Shown one piece after another: positions 1 through 7,042 of a stretch of 64,000 bases of DNA (position 1 is the first letter of the stretch; each line of letters begins with the position of its first letter). The notes beneath the pieces are model-generated. The model was not told the origin of the DNA. It saw nothing but the letters and a program-made list of their open reading frames with translations, and did not search any database. This DNA comes from Planctomycetota bacterium (GTDB lineage Bacteria > Planctomycetota > Phycisphaerae > SM23-33), in contig JAKJER010000027.1 in NCBI GenBank assembly GCA_022705325.1, positions 1 through 64,000 on the forward strand. Reading direction: 5' to 3'. The position numbers were made by a program, and so were the translations under genes.

Positions 1-64
1 CGTACAACTTCCCGTTTCGAAGGCTCCGAAGAATGTACACGTGAAACACGACCGTCTCCAGCAA
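1..64 (-). CDS. second GIY-YIG nuclease copy, 5' part only
   Basis: Reading leftward from a TTG codon at 64, the sequence encodes the same first 21 residues as the complete GIY-YIG gene at 143-412, then leaves the window. The DNA is identical to 349-412, so this is a second tandem copy of the gene or of its 5' end. It includes the VYILRS strand that carries the first tyrosine of the GIY-YIG fold. Whether the rest of this copy is intact cannot be seen. Like the complete copy it starts immediately after the T-tract of a hairpin terminator. Confidence 0.6.
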   Translation of the reverse strand, partial: MLETVVFHVYILRSLRNGKLY

Positions 65-70
65 CGAAAA

Positions 71-90
71 AGCCCCGCTTTCGCGGGGCT
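71..90 (-). terminator. terminator hairpin, copy of the tRNA-Pro terminator
   Basis: GC-rich stem AGCCCCGC/GCGGGGCT with a 4-base loop, followed on the minus strand by a T-run. Identical to the hairpin at 419-438 and lies 3' of the tRNA remnant. Confidence 0.7.
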
Positions 91-97
91 CTTGAAG

Positions 98-154
98 TCG
101 GGGCGACTAGATTTGAACTAGCGACCTTCCCGTCGGGACGCTCTAGCCAAGCTG
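98..154 (-). pseudogene. tRNA-Pro remnant (degenerate)
   Basis: The minus strand has an intact T arm and 3' acceptor strand identical to tRNA-Pro at 446-520, and the D-loop to D-stem stretch is also conserved (141-154). The anticodon arm is replaced by a sequence 6 bases shorter that cannot form a normal 7-base loop. The 5' acceptor strand and the 5' side of the D stem are lost, because the 3' end of the GIY-YIG gene takes their place. A functional tRNA is not expected. The GIY-YIG stop codon TAG lies inside the D-loop remnant. Confidence 0.75.
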
Positions 155-412
155 CCCGCCCGCCAGGGCTTTCTTCTCTCGGGAGCCAGCGACACTCTTG
201 AGGTACTGTTCGCGCTGGGCGGCAGACGACCGGTCCGGATGCGGCTCGCTGTGAAGCAGTTCCCACGGGCCTTGCTGGCGGGTGAACCGGCCGCCCCGGC
301 CGGAGTTGTGCTCCGCGAGGCGTCGCCGAACGTCGTCCGTATGCCCCACGTACAACTTCCCGTTTCGAAGGCTCCGAAGAATGTACACGTGAAACACGAC
401 CGTCTCCAGCAA
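143..412 (-). CDS. small GIY-YIG nuclease
   Basis: An 89-residue protein consisting of a single GIY-YIG nuclease domain, of the small stand-alone type often annotated as UvrC-like or URI endonuclease. Visible family residues are the VYI and YVG strands (first two tyrosines), DDVRRRL with the catalytic arginine, the EHNSG histidine, and REQYLKS with the metal-binding glutamate. The frame opens at TTG 412 with no Shine-Dalgarno; GTG 397 would give a start at FHVYIL, more typical of the family. It lies directly downstream of tRNA-Pro and its terminator, so expression may need readthrough. The last codons and the stop are built from tRNA D-arm sequence. Small GIY-YIG genes are found near tRNA genes in other bacteria; a role in homing or DNA processing is inference. 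Confidence 0.8.
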   Translation of the reverse strand: MLETVVFHVYILRSLRNGKLYVGHTDDVRRRLAEHNSGRGGRFTRQQGPWELLHSEPHPDRSSAAQREQYLKSVAGSREKKALAGGQLG

Positions 413-475
413 CGAAAAAGCCCCGCTTTCGCGGGGCTCTTGAAGTCGGGGCGACTAGATTTGAACTAGCGACCT
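349..475. repeat. 127-bp perfect direct repeat, right copy
   Basis: Identical to 1-127. This copy joins the intact tRNA-Pro gene at 446-520 to the complete GIY-YIG gene at 143-412. Confidence 0.9.
419..438 (-). terminator. rho-independent terminator of tRNA-Pro
   Basis: An 8-bp GC stem (AGCCCCGC/GCGGGGCT) with a 4-base loop, followed on the minus strand by TTTTT at 414-418. It lies 7 bases beyond the tRNA 3' end. The GIY-YIG start codon at 412 abuts the T-tract. Confidence 0.85.
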
Positions 476-520
476 CTGCGTCCCGAACGCAGCGCTCTAG
501 CCAAGCTGAGCTACGCCCCG
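446..520 (-). tRNA. tRNA-Pro (CGG anticodon)
   Basis: Read on the minus strand, a full cloverleaf of 75 nt without encoded CCA. The acceptor CGGGGCG pairs with CGCCCCG and is followed by discriminator A. D stem GCTC/GAGC, anticodon stem CTGCG/CGCAG with loop TTCGGGA (anticodon CGG), and T arm with TTCAAAT loop. The C1-G72 pair is a bacterial tRNA-Pro identity feature. It decodes CCG. Confidence 0.95.
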
Positions 521-576
521 AGGCAACTGGTTCCTGCAACTCCTGCCGGAGAGCCGACAGGCGGGATAGACAAATC

Positions 577-604
577 AGTTTATCAAAAACAAGAGGCAAG
601 TCAA
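577..604 (-). promoter_or_regulatory. sigma-70-type promoter of tRNA-Pro
   Basis: On the minus strand, TTGACT (599-604) and TAAACT (577-582) are separated by 16 bp, inside an AT-rich stretch that stands out in this GC-rich region. Transcription would start near 570, giving about 50 nt of leader before the tRNA. Confidence 0.6.
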
Positions 605-639
605 GGGCCAGTGCGACCTGCCTGCGGAAAAACATGCCC

Positions 640-1086
640 GGCCCAGCGCGCTGTAAGCCGAGTTCTGTCCCGCCGGTCCCCGGGCAAGGGGCCGGCGGGG
701 AAGGCCATTTCTCTGGACCCGCCCTCGCGGACGGGCTCTTCCGTTTCCGGAAAGCGGCCTACCCGCGGCTGTCGGCCTGAACCTGGCCAGCCGCTGCTTG
801 GCCTTGCACCCGGTGGGGTTTGCCATGCCACCCGCCTCGCGGCGGGCGCGGTGCGCTCTTACCGCACCATTTCACCCTTACCGGCCGAGAGCCTTGTGAC
901 GGGGGCTCAGGCAGGACCGTCGCCCGAAGGCGGCGGGCCTGTCTCCCGGCCGGCGGTATCCTTTCTGTTGCACTTTCCCTGTCCCGCAAGCGGGACGGTG
1001 GGCGTTACCCACCACCGTGGTTCAGCGGTGCTCGGACTTTCCTCCCCCGGCCTGACGGCCGGGAGCGGCCTTCCGCGCGCTGGGCC
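640..1086 (-). ncRNA. rnpB: RNase P RNA (type A)
   Basis: The catalytic RNA of ribonuclease P, which cleaves the 5' leader from pre-tRNAs. On the minus strand the two ends pair as P1 (GGCCCAGCGCGC at the 5' end with GCGCGCTGGGCC at the 3' end). Conserved regions are present: GAGGAAAGTCCG near the 5' end, ACAGAAA, GGTAAGGGTGAAA, the GGCAAACCCCACC region that pairs with the tRNA 3' end (P15/L15), CCAGAGAAATGG and ACAGAACTCGGCTTACAG. The length of about 447 nt is slightly long; the peripheral helices are GC-rich. The protein subunit gene rnpA is in this window at 49054-49464. Confidence 0.97.
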
Positions 1087-1093
1087 GACCAGG

Positions 1094-1099
1094 ATTATA
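1094..1099 (-). promoter_or_regulatory. -10 box of rnpB
   Basis: A perfect TATAAT on the minus strand, 7 bp before the RNA 5' end at about 1086. The -35 region near 1117-1122 (GTGCCA) is weak. Confidence 0.75.
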
Positions 1100-1210
1100 C
1101 GTCGGCGGACCGGATTTGGCACGAAGGATGTGATGAGCCGTCCGTCTCCGCCCGTGCCCGACGGGAACATCGCCCGAAGGCGGGGTCCCGCGGGCTTCGG
1201 AGTGTGACCG

Positions 1211-1597
1211 CTACGGTTGGCGAGGGGGTGTTACGTCGCCGGGGACCATCTGGTCGCCGCGCGGGCGGGTCATCTTGACCACGACGGCGGACCACTTGGC
1301 CTTGCAGGAGGGGCAGTCAGCCTTGGGGGCGCCGTTGACCACCGGGACGGGCTCGTCGCGGTCCTTGCTCTGCCCGGCCAGTTCCTGAAGCGTCATGGAG
1401 AACTCGTGCCCGCATTTCTCGCACTTGAGGTTGACCTTCTGCTGGGCCCGCTGGTTGCTGATGGCCGTCCCGCTGCCGCCGGGGCTGGCGAACGTGAAGA
1501 ACGTATAGGCAAGGGCGCCCAGGATCACCAGGACCAGGACACCCAACAGCCACGTGGGGGCCGCTCCGCGGGCGTGGATTCGACGTGTTGTGCGCAA
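1211..1597 (-). CDS. membrane-anchored zinc-ribbon protein
   Basis: A 128-residue protein of unknown function. A basic N-terminus is followed by one membrane segment (about residues 16-37), then a short extracytoplasmic or cytosolic domain with two CxxC knuckles, CEKCGHEF (about 59-66) and CPSCKAKW (about 95-102), that would bind one zinc ion as a zinc ribbon. The start is TTG 1597, preceded by AAGGAG at a 9-base distance. It lies 33 bases downstream of the prepilin-like gene on the same strand, so the two are probably co-transcribed. No named family is recognised; the architecture suggests a sensor or an assembly partner of the prepilin-like protein (inference only). Confidence 0.7.
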   Translation of the reverse strand: MRTTRRIHARGAAPTWLLGVLVLVILGALAYTFFTFASPGGSGTAISNQRAQQKVNLKCEKCGHEFSMTLQELAGQSKDRDEPVPVVNGAPKADCPSCKAKWSAVVVKMTRPRGDQMVPGDVTPPRQP

Positions 1598-1630
1598 CAG
1601 ACGCTGCTCCTTCGACCCGTCGCGGGCCGC

Positions 1631-2437
1631 TTACAGGGGCCAGAAGACCTCGTACACCCGCTGGATGTCCACGCTTCCGGGATCGGAGATGCCGAACTTG
1701 CGATCATCCGGGTTGGTGCTGCCGGGCGGGTAGGGGAAGCTCAGGGTGTCCGGATCCTTCCACTGCCAGAACTCGACGTGACCGTCGCAGAAGCCGAGGT
1801 TGTCGCCGTCGCCGTGGTTGCCGCCCACGTAGTCGATCCAGCTGTTGATCCCGCCGAGCATCCACGAGTTCTGGTTGTAGCCGCGGAAGTCGTCATCCTC
1901 GATCATGGCCATGCAGTGGCTGGGGTCGCGAATGGAGCGGAAGTCCTCTACGGAGCCCTGTCCAGCGCCGCCCTCCCCGCGGAGCAGCCCGTTGAAGGAG
2001 TAGGACGAGTAGTAGTTGTAGACCGGCGTCGGGCAGCGGTACGTCGCGGCGTTGTTCAGATACTGGTACAGCACGCCCTTCTCGATGGCTTGCAGCGAAT
2101 TGCCGTACTGCCCGCTGGCGACCCAGGTGTCGCGCCAGTGGCACCATTCGCGGCTGTGCGGACCCGAGCAGTCGTGCTCGCAGGTGAAGTGAATGGGCTT
2201 GGCGCAGCCATTCACGCAGCCGTGATTGGACGTGTTGGCGGAACTGATGATCATCCGGTGGTTGGAGGCGTACTGGGTCCAGGCGGCGAGGATGTTCTCC
2301 TGGTTCTTGGCGCACTGAGTGGCCTGGCCCCGCACCATCGTGCCGCGGAAGGTGGGGGACATGACAGCCAACAGGATGGAAATGATCGCCAGGACCACCA
2401 GCAGTTCGATGAGGGTGAACGCCTTGGATTGTCTCAT
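1631..2437 (-). CDS. prepilin-like protein with H-X9-DG domain
   Basis: A 268-residue protein with a class III prepilin leader. KAFTLIELLVVLAIISIL carries the cleavage point before Phe, the Glu at +5 and the hydrophobic assembly helix. The body has the planctomycete-type prepilin pattern and ends in a FCDGHVEFW-like segment, a variant of the H-X9-DG motif. Planctomycetes carry many such proteins, exported and processed by a prepilin peptidase; their function is mostly unknown. Six or more cysteines in the body could form disulfides. AGAGGA precedes the ATG. It is not part of the gsp operon at 34-46 kb, but would share its prepilin peptidase, which is not encoded in the window. Confidence 0.85.
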   Translation of the reverse strand: MRQSKAFTLIELLVVLAIISILLAVMSPTFRGTMVRGQATQCAKNQENILAAWTQYASNHRMIISSANTSNHGCVNGCAKPIHFTCEHDCSGPHSREWCHWRDTWVASGQYGNSLQAIEKGVLYQYLNNAATYRCPTPVYNYYSSYSFNGLLRGEGGAGQGSVEDFRSIRDPSHCMAMIEDDDFRGYNQNSWMLGGINSWIDYVGGNHGDGDNLGFCDGHVEFWQWKDPDTLSFPYPPGSTNPDDRKFGISDPGSVDIQRVYEVFWPL

Positions 2438-2534
2438 AGCCGCTTCCTCTCGGCCCGCCTCTGCGGAGACAGGCTTAAGGTATTATAATGGGTCCGCCAC
2501 CTGGTCTCAATACGGGTAAACCCGGCTGTACGGT

Positions 2535-3428
2535 CTAATCCCAGAGGAATGTCTGCCCGGTCAGCCGGGTGTAGGCCTCGATGTACTTGGCCCGCGTCTT
2601 CTGGACGATCTCCGCCGGAAGCAGCGGGGCCGGCGGGGTGCGGTCAAACTGGATGCGATCGAGGTAATCGCGGACGAACTGCTTGTCGAAGCTGGGCTGG
2701 TCCCGGCCGGGCTTGTACGAGTCGGCGGGCCAGAACCGCGACGAGTCGGGCGTGAGGACTTCGTCGATGAGGATCACCTCTCCCTGGTCGTCCAGACCCC
2801 ACTCGAATTTGGTATCGGCGACGATGATGCCCCGCTCGGCGGCGTAGTCCCGGGCCTTCGCGTAGACGGTCAGCGACTTGTCGCGAAGCTGGGTCATGAT
2901 CTCGGCGCCGACGGCCTGGCAGGCGTCGTCGAAGGTGATGTTCTCGTCGTGGCCGGCCTCGGCCTTGGTGGTGGGGGTGAAGATGGGTTCGGGCAGTTGG
3001 GAGCACTGCTTGAGGCCCTCGGGAAGGGCCAGCCCGCAGACCGAGCCGCTCTTCTGGTACTCCTTCCAGCCGCTGCCGGCCAGGTAGCCGCGAACGATGC
3101 ACTCGATGGGGACGACCCTGGCCCGCTTGCAGAGCATGAAGCGCCCGTCGATCTCCTCGGTGCGGAATTCGACCGGAAGATCGTCGAGATCGGCCGACAG
3201 GAGGTGGTTGGGCGTGATGTCCTTCAGCAGGTCGAACCAGAACAGGCTGATCTGGGTGAGGACCCTGCCCTTGTCGGGGATGCCGTTGGGCATGACGACG
3301 TCGTAGGCGCTGATGCGGTCAGTAGCCACGATCAGCAGCCCCTGGGGCAGGTCGTAGATGTCACGGACCTTGCCCGACCTCTTGGCGTGGTTGGGCACCG
3401 AAGTTGTCAGTAGCGCCGTGGTCTTCAT
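2535..3428 (-). CDS. purC: phosphoribosylaminoimidazole-succinocarboxamide synthase
   Basis: A 297-residue SAICAR synthetase that joins CAIR and aspartate with ATP in de novo purine synthesis, in the cytoplasm. Family signatures include KRSGKVRDIYDL at the N-terminus (ATP-binding region), ECIVRGYLAGSGW, and LIDEVLTPDSSRFW near the C-terminus. The length fits the longer bacterial/yeast-like form. The frame is open upstream, but the ATG at 3428 (MKTTALL) matches the family N-terminus and is preferred over 3467. No strong ribosome site is seen. The gene stands alone; other pur genes are not in the window. Confidence 0.95.
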   Translation of the reverse strand: MKTTALLTTSVPNHAKRSGKVRDIYDLPQGLLIVATDRISAYDVVMPNGIPDKGRVLTQISLFWFDLLKDITPNHLLSADLDDLPVEFRTEEIDGRFMLCKRARVVPIECIVRGYLAGSGWKEYQKSGSVCGLALPEGLKQCSQLPEPIFTPTTKAEAGHDENITFDDACQAVGAEIMTQLRDKSLTVYAKARDYAAERGIIVADTKFEWGLDDQGEVILIDEVLTPDSSRFWPADSYKPGRDQPSFDKQFVRDYLDRIQFDRTPPAPLLPAEIVQKTRAKYIEAYTRLTGQTFLWD

Positions 3429-3490
3429 AGCGGGCCTGTTGTACCGCAAAGCCGCCGGGCTCGTCAAGAGCGGCCCACGCAGACATTCCC

Positions 3491-3523
3491 GCCTGCCGGC
3501 AGCCTGCCTGCCGGAGGCCAGGC
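3491..3523. repeat. CCTGCCGGCAGG-type hairpin repeat
   Basis: The segment GCCTGCCGGCAGCCTGCC and the bases after it form overlapping GC-rich palindromes between the purC start and the amidase stop. Related sequences are at 4648-4683, 13803-13850 and 20364-20404. Confidence 0.5.
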
Positions 3524-3545
3524 CCCCATCCAGCCCATGCCTGAG

Positions 3546-4514
3546 CTACTTCCGGGCCAGGACTTTGCCGATGCCCTGGCAGATAGCGTCGGCCAGCCGG
3601 TCCTGGAAGGCGTCGTTCTGGAGTTTGGCGGCGTCGGCCCAGTTGGAGAGATACCCCAGTTCCACCAGGACGGCAGGACAGTTGGTGCGGACGAGAACGC
3701 GGTAGTCGGCCGAGCGCACGCCTCGATTGTCCAGCCCGGTGGCACACAGGCCTCGGATGATGGCGTCGGCGGCGTAGCGGGACGAAGCCGACGCCGACCG
3801 CGAGACATACACGGTGAAGCCCTGGGCGGACCGGTTGGCGGCGGAGTCGGCGTGGATGGAGACGAACAGGTCCGCCTTGGCGCGGTTGGCGACGTCGGCC
3901 CGCTCCTCGAGTTCCAGGAAACGGTCGTTGCTGCGGGTGAGGATGACGCGGGCGCCGCGCTGCTGGAGCTTGACGGCCAGGCTGCGGGCAACGGCCAGCA
4001 CGATGTGCTTTTCCTGCTGCCCGGTGACGGCGGTGGCGCCGGGGTCCTTGCCGCCGTGCCCGGGGTCGATGACGATCGTGCCCCTGAAGTCGCCCGTCCC
4101 CGCGGGGGGTTGCGGGCCGATGGGGGGCGGACTGACGGCAATGCCCGAAGGGGCGTCCCGCAGGGCGGCACGGATCGCAGGGACCATCTGGGGCTGGACG
4201 AAGACCTCGTTGCCCATGCAGACAACGTCACCGTCGGCCACGGGCCGACCGTTGACGTAGACCTTGCCCCCGGGATTGGCGTAGACGACCACGCTGTTGC
4301 CCCGCCCTTCGAGCGTGGCGCTGCAACGGCTGAGTTGGACGACGGTCAGGTTGAGCTGGTCGGCCAGCCGCCAGGCGCTCAGCATGCCGGGCGGGGAGAG
4401 GTTGTCTCCGCTATCGACCTTGGGCTTCTCGCAGCCGGCCAGCACTATCAGGGCGGCTGCCGCGAACAAGAGGACGCCTCGCTTGATTTCCCATCGGGGC
4501 AGGTGAATTCTCAT
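3546..4514 (-). CDS. N-acetylmuramoyl-L-alanine amidase lipoprotein
   Basis: A 322-residue periplasmic enzyme that cuts the bond between N-acetylmuramic acid and the peptide stem in peptidoglycan. The N-terminus is a lipoprotein signal ending in LIVLAGC. A region with VYVNGRPV and a central domain follow, then Amidase_3 from about residue 145. Zinc ligands and catalytic residues are visible: VIDPGHGG (His), GQQEKHIV (Glu), VSIHAD (His) and VLVELGYLSN (catalytic Glu). The ATG at 4514 (MRIHLP) gives a normal signal peptide; the upstream ATG at 4535 would add seven residues. It likely acts in daughter-cell separation, tethered to a membrane. Confidence 0.9.
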   Translation of the reverse strand: MRIHLPRWEIKRGVLLFAAAALIVLAGCEKPKVDSGDNLSPPGMLSAWRLADQLNLTVVQLSRCSATLEGRGNSVVVYANPGGKVYVNGRPVADGDVVCMGNEVFVQPQMVPAIRAALRDAPSGIAVSPPPIGPQPPAGTGDFRGTIVIDPGHGGKDPGATAVTGQQEKHIVLAVARSLAVKLQQRGARVILTRSNDRFLELEERADVANRAKADLFVSIHADSAANRSAQGFTVYVSRSASASSRYAADAIIRGLCATGLDNRGVRSADYRVLVRTNCPAVLVELGYLSNWADAAKLQNDAFQDRLADAICQGIGKVLARK

Positions 4515-4647
4515 CGGCTCTGCTTCCATCTGCAATGTCCGTCCGTGAACTCCTGCATCTGCCTACGCAGCAGGCGGGTCCGTGCCTGCAACTGTTATCG
4601 GTGATCGTGTGGAAAATCTGCGGCCTTTTTGGCCGGCTCTCCTTGCC

Positions 4648-4683
4648 GCCTGCCCTGCCTCCGGCAGGCAGGCTGCCGACAGG
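4648..4683. repeat. CCTGCC/GGCAGG hairpin repeat
   Basis: CCTGCCTCCGGCAGGCAGG and flanking bases form a strong hairpin in the 276-bp gap between the amidase start and the next gene. It is related to the repeats near 3.5, 13.8 and 20.4 kb. Confidence 0.5.
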
Positions 4684-4790
4684 CCGTCGGCCGGGACAAC
4701 GCGCCGACCACCACCCGGAGGCGGGCCCGCCACAGACTCCAAACGCCCTCACGGGCACACGGCAAACGCGGCCCGCGATTCACATGGAGT

Positions 4791-5003
4791 TTACCGTCCC
4801 CGGGGCGAGAGTTGAACAAAAATCAGGAACGTCAGCCAGGCCAGGAACACCAGCGTCAGAACAACGAAGACCCACACCCGGCGGCGGGGGCTTCGATCGG
4901 GGATCCCGTCAACCACGTCCACGGGCTCGGGCGGAGGCGAGTCGTTCCCGGGGGCGGGCGGCGTGGCTCGCCCTGGCGATGGCTTGGAGAACTTGCGGCT
5001 CAT
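4791..5003 (-). CDS. small single-span membrane protein
   Basis: A 70-residue protein with a Pro-rich, probably disordered N-terminal half and one membrane helix near the C-terminus (about residues 44-64, VWVFVVLTLVFLAWLTFLIF). It ends in a short basic tail. Its start overlaps the stop of the upstream Minf_1886-like gene by 4 bases (ATGA), and that gene in turn overlaps metG, so all three form a tightly coupled unit. The coupling is the main support for this being a real gene. No family is recognised. Confidence 0.6.
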   Translation of the reverse strand: MSRKFSKPSPGRATPPAPGNDSPPPEPVDVVDGIPDRSPRRRVWVFVVLTLVFLAWLTFLIFVQLSPRGR

Positions 5004-5389
5004 TCCTTGATCTCAAACTCGACGGCGGAGAAAGCTTCGGGGAAGCTGTACACGTCGCGGAAGTCCTCCAGGCTGTCTTCTTCGGTCTTGCGCATGTAGT
5101 TGTGGGTGATCAGCAGGTAGACCATGTTGCCGAAGTCGATGGTCGCGCGGATGTTCCATTTCTCCAGCACCACGCGGGCCAGCAGGCCCCACTTCTCTAT
5201 CGCCAGATCCTTCAGGGAACGGCAGAGTTGGGCGCCGGTCACGTGTCGCTGCCCGGTTGGGCCCGTCTCGCCTCCGTGCACGTCACGGACGGCCTTGGTC
5301 AGGCCCTCGTGCAGGAACGAAAACGCGTCGAGCGGGTAGCGCCCGTCCTTGCGGATCACGTCTTCCATGGATGGTTGGTCCTGGCTCAT
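5000..5389 (-). CDS. Minf_1886 family protein
   Basis: A 129-residue soluble protein resembling the conserved but uncharacterised Minf_1886 family found in Planctomycetes and Verrucomicrobia. Recognisable stretches are DAFSFLHEGL near the N-terminus, HVTGAQLCRSLKDLAIEKWG and a C-terminal FRDVYSFPEAF. The ATG at 5389 overlaps the metG stop in an ATGA junction; the longer open frame above it lies inside metG and is spurious. Translational coupling to metG suggests co-expression with the translation machinery, but the function is unknown. Confidence 0.8.
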   Translation of the reverse strand: MSQDQPSMEDVIRKDGRYPLDAFSFLHEGLTKAVRDVHGGETGPTGQRHVTGAQLCRSLKDLAIEKWGLLARVVLEKWNIRATIDFGNMVYLLITHNYMRKTEEDSLEDFRDVYSFPEAFSAVEFEIKE

Positions 5390-6945
5390 GACTTCCTCGG
5401 GAACAGGCCTTCGCCCTTGGCGGCGGCTGTGCCGGGCGCCAGCAGGCCCCAGCGGTCCGCCTGCCCTTGGGCGGCGCTCTCGTCGAGGCCCAGTTGCCCC
5501 AGCCCGCGCCGAGCGGTCTCGGGCATCACGGGGGCCAGGCGCCCCAGGATGATCCGAACCGCCTCGGCACACGTGTACAGGATCGTCGCCAGCCTCCCCT
5601 TCCGGGCGGCGTCCTTGGCCAGCTTGAACGGCTCGGTCACGTCGATGAACTTGTTGGTCGCGTACACCAGGTCCATCACCAGGTCCAGGTAGACGTGGAA
5701 CTGGCACAGTTCCATGGCCGGCGCGGCACCACGGAGCAGCGCCTCGGCTGCCTCGCGTACAGCCACCGCCTCGGGCACGTCGTCCTGGACGGCCGGCACG
5801 GCGGCGTCGAAATACCGCCCGATCATGTTGACCGTTCGCGAGAGCAGGTTGCCCACGCCGTTGGCCAGTTCGGCGTTGTAGCGGAGCTGGAGCTGGTCGC
5901 GGCTGAAGTCGCCGTCGCTGCCGAAGTTCACCGCCCGCAGCAGGAAGTAGCGGTAGACGTCGCGGCTGTATGTGCCGCAGATGTGGCGGATGTCGTCGTT
6001 GGAGATGAAGTTGCCCAGCGTCTTGGACATCTTCTTGCCCTCAGCGGTCCACCAGCCGTGGGCGAAGATCGTCTTGGGCAGCGGAATCTTCAGGGCCAGC
6101 AGCATGCAGGGCCAGTAGACGGCGTGGAACCAGAGGATGTCCTTGCCGATAAGGTGCAGGTCGCAGGGCCAGAAGCGCTCGCAGCGCCCGTCGAACTCGT
6201 CGCCGATCTTCGGCATGCCCAGGGCGGTGTAGTAGTTGCTCAGGGCGTCGATCCAGACGTAGACGCTGTGGGTGGGGTCGTTGGGCATCGGCACGCCCCA
6301 GCCGCCGAGCTTCTCGAGCGGGCGGGAGATGCTCAGGTCCTCCACGCCCAGCGCCAGCTTGCTGAGCACCTCGTTGCGCCGGGCCTCCGGCAGGATGAAC
6401 CGCGGGTGGGCCTGGATGTGCTCGATCAGCGCGGGCACGTACTTGCTCAGGCGGAAGAACCAGCTCGACTCGCTGTAGCGCGTCAGCGGGCGGCTGGTGA
6501 TGGCGCTCTTGTAGTCGTTGTCGCGGGCGGTGGACTCGGTGACGAACTCCTCCTGCCCCTCGTCGTACCAGCCCTCGTAGCGGCCCTCGTAGATGTCGTC
6601 CTGGTCGACCAGGCGCTGGACGAGCGCCTGGACGCGCTGCTCATGCCGCGGCTGGGAGGTGCGGATGAAGTCGTCGTTGGCGATGTTGAGGTCCTTCCAA
6701 AGGTCCTGGAAGTGGACGACGACGTCGTCGGCGAGCTGGCGCGGGGTCATCTCGCGGGCAGCGGCTGACTTGACGATCTTGATGCCGTGTTCGTCGGTGC
6801 CGGTCAGGAAGTGCACGTCGCGTCCCTGCGCCCGCCAGAAGCGGGCCAAGACGTCGGCGGCGATGGTCGTGTACGAGTGCCCGATGTGGGGCACGTCGTT
6901 GACGTAATAGATCGGCGTCGTGACGTAAAAGGTCTGCTCGCTCAT
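5386..6945 (-). CDS. metG: methionyl-tRNA synthetase
   Basis: A 519-residue class I aminoacyl-tRNA synthetase that charges tRNA-Met. The Rossmann fold carries the HIGH signature exactly (PHIGHSYT, near residue 20) and the KMSKS loop as KMSKTLGN (near 310). The connective-peptide knuckle has the aligned WYDEGQEEF stretch, but the zinc-binding cysteines expected there are absent, so this is a zinc-free form. The protein ends after the helical anticodon-binding domain and has no C-terminal EMAP/Trbp111-like tRNA-binding domain, as in other short bacterial forms. The ATG start gives the standard TFYVTTPIYY N-terminus. It is followed by two overlapping genes on the same strand. Confidence 0.95.
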   Translation of the reverse strand: MSEQTFYVTTPIYYVNDVPHIGHSYTTIAADVLARFWRAQGRDVHFLTGTDEHGIKIVKSAAAREMTPRQLADDVVVHFQDLWKDLNIANDDFIRTSQPRHEQRVQALVQRLVDQDDIYEGRYEGWYDEGQEEFVTESTARDNDYKSAITSRPLTRYSESSWFFRLSKYVPALIEHIQAHPRFILPEARRNEVLSKLALGVEDLSISRPLEKLGGWGVPMPNDPTHSVYVWIDALSNYYTALGMPKIGDEFDGRCERFWPCDLHLIGKDILWFHAVYWPCMLLALKIPLPKTIFAHGWWTAEGKKMSKTLGNFISNDDIRHICGTYSRDVYRYFLLRAVNFGSDGDFSRDQLQLRYNAELANGVGNLLSRTVNMIGRYFDAAVPAVQDDVPEAVAVREAAEALLRGAAPAMELCQFHVYLDLVMDLVYATNKFIDVTEPFKLAKDAARKGRLATILYTCAEAVRIILGRLAPVMPETARRGLGQLGLDESAAQGQADRWGLLAPGTAAAKGEGLFPRKS

Positions 6946-7042
6946 GATCCCTGGATTTTATCCCCAATCCGCGGGCAAAGTTCAAGAGGGAGACGCAATT
7001 GATGCTTGAAACGGGAATGTGTGACGTTTCTCGCAGGGAAGC

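Larger units (their letters stand above)
1..127. repeat. 127-bp perfect direct repeat, left copy
   Basis: Bases 1-127 are identical to 349-475, an offset of 348. The repeat holds the 3' part of a tRNA-Pro gene (T arm and acceptor strand), its terminator hairpin and the first 64 bases of a GIY-YIG gene, all read on the minus strand. After base 127 the copies diverge in the anticodon-arm region, then share 14 bases again (141-154 and 495-508) before homology ends. The exact length may reflect an assembler k-mer of 127. Confidence 0.9.

Noticed and set aside
611..1278. Long open frames across 0.6-1.3 kb on both strands
   Set aside because: They overlap the RNase P RNA gene and match no protein; GC-rich structural RNA gives open frames by chance.
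1217..2488. 423-codon plus-strand open frame
   Set aside because: It is antisense to the zinc-ribbon and prepilin-like genes, and its translation is a repetitive Val/Ala/Gly pattern typical of shadow frames.
5390..5707. Upstream extension of the Minf_1886-like gene to 5707
   Set aside because: This part lies inside metG in another frame; the family start and the ATGA junction support 5389.
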